A stretch of 8,165 nucleotides of DNA from Clostridiales bacterium (GTDB lineage Bacteria; Bacillota_A; Clostridia; Saccharofermentanales; Saccharofermentanaceae). The number at the start of each line of letters is the position of its first letter. Positions within the stretch are counted from its first letter, which is position 1. The notes below the pieces were generated by a model. The model searched no databases. It was not told where the DNA came from and worked only from the letters and a program-made list of their open reading frames with translations. Positions 6,831 to 8,165 of the stretch are shown one piece after another. The translations under genes and the position numbers were made by a program. The stretch lies in contig JAGCGE010000323.1 of NCBI GenBank assembly GCA_017649745.1, positions 1-8,165 of the forward strand, read 5' to 3'.

Positions 6831-6846
6831 TTACAGGAGGTAAAAT

Positions 6847-8165
6847 ATGTTAAGAAAGAACCGCCAGCCCGACTTTGCAGGTTGGGCAACCGTTAATGAT
6901 GTACAGTGCTCTGATGGACGTACTATTAGGAGAAATGCCTTCATCGATAACGATGGTGAAGAAGTGCCGCTTGTTTGGCAGCATCAGCATAATGACCCAG
7001 AAAATGTTTTAGGTCATGCTCTCCTCGAGAATACGCCAGAAGGTGTATATTGTTACGGATGGTTTAATAACAATCCTAAAGCTCAGGCCGCTAAGGAAGC
7101 CGCGGGCAATGGAGATATTAAAGCCCTTAGTATTTTTGCTAATCGCTTAGTACAGAAGGGTTCAGACGTTGTTCACGGTATGATCCGCGAGGTATCATTA
7201 GTTCTCACCGGCGCAAATCCTGATGCCCGTATTGAGCATTGTACCTTTGCTCATAGCGATGGAACAACCGACACCGATTATGAAGAGGCAATTATCTATA
7301 GCGGCGAGCAGGATATTGAACTCTATCACGGTGAACCTGATGAGGAGGATGAAGCTATGAGTTTTGAAGAGATCCTTGCGGGCATGACCGAAGAGCAGCA
7401 GGCCGCTGTGCAGGCTGCTTATGAACAGGGCGCGATCGATGCCACCGAAGGAGCCGACGACGAAGAGTACGAGGATGAAGAGTACGAAGACGAAGACGGC
7501 GAAGAATATGATGACGAAGTTATCGAAGACGATGACGACGATGAGCCCGATGAAGATTTTGACGATGACGGCGAGGATGATGAAGAAGTCGACGACGAAG
7601 AGTACGAAGACGAAGATGATGAACTTGCCCAGTCTATGTATGGAGGTAATTACGACATGAAGTACAACATTTTCGAAGGCGATGAAGCTCCGGTTGTTAA
7701 GGGCAACACCCTGTCCCATAGTGAGCTGACGACCATTTTCGAAGACGCTAGGAAGGGTAGCACTTTAAGGGAATCCGTTCTTGCGCATAGCGCTGAATAT
7801 GGTATTGACCAGATTGACTGGCTGATGCCCGAGTATAAGAACCTTAACAACCCTCCGGAATTCATTAAACGCGATACTGGCTGGGTATCTGGTGTTATGG
7901 CCGCGGTTCATCACACTCCTTTCAGCCGTATTAAGAGCATGTTCGCGGATATCACCGAAGACGATGCTCGTGCACTGGGTTACTTCAAGGGTAACCGGAA
8001 AAAGGAAGAGGTCTTCACGCTGCTTAAGCGTACGACCGATCCTCAGACCATTTACAAAAAGCAGAAGCTCGATCGTGACGATGTGGTCGATATTACTGAC
8101 TTCGATGTCGTTGCCTGGATCAAGGGCGAAATGCGTATCATGCTGGACGAGGAAATCGCTCGTGC
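6847..8165 (+). CDS. Prohead protease - acidic linker - major capsid protein fusion (3' end cut by window)
   Basis: Translation from ATG 6847 (AGGAGG at 6835-6840, 6-base spacer) runs open for 439 codons to the window end with no stop. Residues 1-135 are an S78-type (HK97 gp4-like) prohead serine protease: VWQHQH with candidate catalytic His46 (or 48), ALSIFAN with Ser95, then REVSLVLTGANPDA (114-127), the conserved ending of the fold, with E115 a possible third residue. Residues 136-203 are a helical delta/scaffold-like segment. Residues 204-259 are extremely acidic (45 of 56 Asp/Glu). From M271 an HK97-fold major capsid protein begins, with NPPEFIKRDTGWVSGVM, HHTPFSRIKSMFADITEDDA, LLKRTTDPQTIYKKQKLDRD and DVVAWIKGEMR readable. 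The protease would mature the shell by removing the linker, as HK97 removes its delta domain. Two internal starts lie within (see nested entries). Confidence 0.93.
   Translation, partial: MLRKNRQPDFAGWATVNDVQCSDGRTIRRNAFIDNDGEEVPLVWQHQHNDPENVLGHALLENTPEGVYCYGWFNNNPKAQAAKEAAGNGDIKALSIFANRLVQKGSDVVHGMIREVSLVLTGANPDARIEHCTFAHSDGTTDTDYEEAIIYSGEQDIELYHGEPDEEDEAMSFEEILAGMTEEQQAAVQAAYEQGAIDATEGADDEEYEDEEYEDEDGEEYDDEVIEDDDDDEPDEDFDDDGEDDEEVDDEEYEDEDDELAQSMYGGNYDMKYNIFEGDEAPVVKGNTLSHSELTTIFEDARKGSTLRESVLAHSAEYGIDQIDWLMPEYKNLNNPPEFIKRDTGWVSGVMAAVHHTPFSRIKSMFADITEDDARALGYFKGNRKKEEVFTLLKRTTDPQTIYKKQKLDRDDVVDITDFDVVAWIKGEMRIMLDEEIAR
7343..7348 (+). promoter_or_regulatory. Internal ribosome binding site 1 in the protease-capsid ORF
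   Basis: AGGAGG lies 8 bases before an in-frame ATG at 7357 (codon 171), equal in strength to the site of the ORF itself. The bases also encode Glu-Glu-Asp in an acidic stretch, so chance from Glu/Asp codons is possible. Confidence 0.5.
7357..8165 (+). CDS. Possible nested product: delta/scaffold segment plus major capsid protein
   Basis: In-frame internal start at codon 171 (MSFEEILAGMTEEQQAAV) preceded by AGGAGG with ideal spacing. The product would lack the protease domain but keep the helical segment, the acidic tract and the capsid domain. That is the arrangement of a capsid subunit with an N-terminal scaffolding (delta) domain, as in HK97 gp5. This would let the phage make many assembly-competent subunits and few protease-bearing ones. 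The start is predicted from sequence alone. Confidence 0.4.
   Translation, partial: MSFEEILAGMTEEQQAAVQAAYEQGAIDATEGADDEEYEDEEYEDEDGEEYDDEVIEDDDDDEPDEDFDDDGEDDEEVDDEEYEDEDDELAQSMYGGNYDMKYNIFEGDEAPVVKGNTLSHSELTTIFEDARKGSTLRESVLAHSAEYGIDQIDWLMPEYKNLNNPPEFIKRDTGWVSGVMAAVHHTPFSRIKSMFADITEDDARALGYFKGNRKKEEVFTLLKRTTDPQTIYKKQKLDRDDVVDITDFDVVAWIKGEMRIMLDEEIAR
7456..7620 (+). repeat. Acidic-linker coding repeats
   Basis: GAN/GAR codons dominate. A 20-base unit at 7477-7496 recurs exactly at 7597-7616, 120 bases later, and a 17-base unit at 7456-7472 recurs at 7591-7607. The repeats encode Glu-Glu-Tyr-Glu-Asp-type units and could expand or contract by recombination or slippage. Confidence 0.75.
7642..7647 (+). 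promoter_or_regulatory. Internal ribosome binding site 2, before the capsid domain
   Basis: GGAGGT ends 9 bases before an in-frame ATG at 7657 (codon 271), which is where the conserved capsid sequence starts. It encodes Gly-Gly (codons 266-267) in a linker, so protein constraint is weak there, which makes a selected ribosome binding site more plausible. Confidence 0.55.
7657..8165 (+). CDS. Possible nested product: major capsid protein alone (3' end cut by window)
   Basis: The HK97-fold capsid domain starts at this in-frame ATG (MKYNIFEGDEAP), as stand-alone capsid proteins of related phages do. GGAGG sits 10 bases upstream. Codon choice changes at this point: all 8 Phe codons are TTC and all 6 Asn codons AAC downstream, against 1 of 7 and 3 of 14 in the 270 codons upstream. 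This fits a highly expressed unit. Whether it is translated independently, released by proteolysis, or both cannot be told from sequence. Confidence 0.5.
   Translation, partial: MKYNIFEGDEAPVVKGNTLSHSELTTIFEDARKGSTLRESVLAHSAEYGIDQIDWLMPEYKNLNNPPEFIKRDTGWVSGVMAAVHHTPFSRIKSMFADITEDDARALGYFKGNRKKEEVFTLLKRTTDPQTIYKKQKLDRDDVVDITDFDVVAWIKGEMRIMLDEEIAR

Noticed and set aside
7340..7660. Programmed frameshift joining protease and capsid
   Set aside because: The two domains are in the same frame with no stop between them, so no shift is needed.
7198..7719. Long reverse-strand open frame with a hydrophobic translation
   Set aside because: It is the antisense of the GAN/GAR-rich acidic linker, which necessarily reads as Val/Ile/Phe/Leu. 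It has no ribosome binding site and overlaps a clear protease-capsid gene.
1..8165. tRNA, CRISPR array, insertion sequence or intrinsic terminator
   Set aside because: Intergenic gaps after the left edge are at most 20 bases, and no hairpin plus T-run, cloverleaf, spaced repeat array or transposase motif was seen.

Overview
This is a piece of a tailed-phage (or prophage) genome: the packaging and head-assembly module of a Caudoviricetes phage with an HK97-type capsid. All genes lie on the + strand, are packed tightly (gaps of 0-20 bases or short overlaps) and mostly carry strong AGGAGG-type ribosome binding sites. Together with the moderate GC content and the GTG/TTG starts, this points to a low-GC Gram-positive (Bacillota, gut-Clostridia-like) host. 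The host call is inference. No integrase, lysis or replication gene is visible, so temperate versus virulent cannot be decided.

Layout, left to right: a non-coding left edge with small direct repeats (1-82); a small coiled-coil protein that may be the terminase small subunit (99-431); an HNH endonuclease (424-834); a gp6-like head-tail connector (855-1214); a basic protein with an N-terminal HYGxxGMKWGVR tag (1211-2137); the terminase large subunit (2138-3883); two further tagged basic proteins that are paralogues of each other (3899-4804 and 4810-5409); the portal protein (5430-6830); and a long ORF cut by the window end (6847 to beyond 8165) that fuses a prohead protease, an acidic linker and the major capsid protein. 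No stretch over 300 bases lacks a gene. No tRNA, rRNA, CRISPR array, insertion sequence or convincing promoter or terminator was seen.

How the genes fit together: the protease-capsid polyprotein would assemble on the portal into a procapsid; terminase and HNH nuclease would cut and pump DNA through the portal; the connector would seal the filled head. The three tagged proteins are very basic. Two carry Ala/Gly-rich hydrophobic segments, and all sit among the head genes. My inference is that they are internal or ejected head proteins sharing a short N-terminal targeting tag, by analogy with T4 internal proteins.

The two most notable signals are this three-copy tag family, and two strong internal ribosome binding sites with in-frame ATGs inside the protease-capsid ORF (starts at 7357 and 7657). 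One ORF may therefore yield three nested products (protease-linker-capsid, linker-capsid and capsid alone), reminiscent of the in-frame nested scaffold Nu3 within lambda gene C. A sharp change in codon use at the second internal start supports treating the capsid part as a separately expressed unit.
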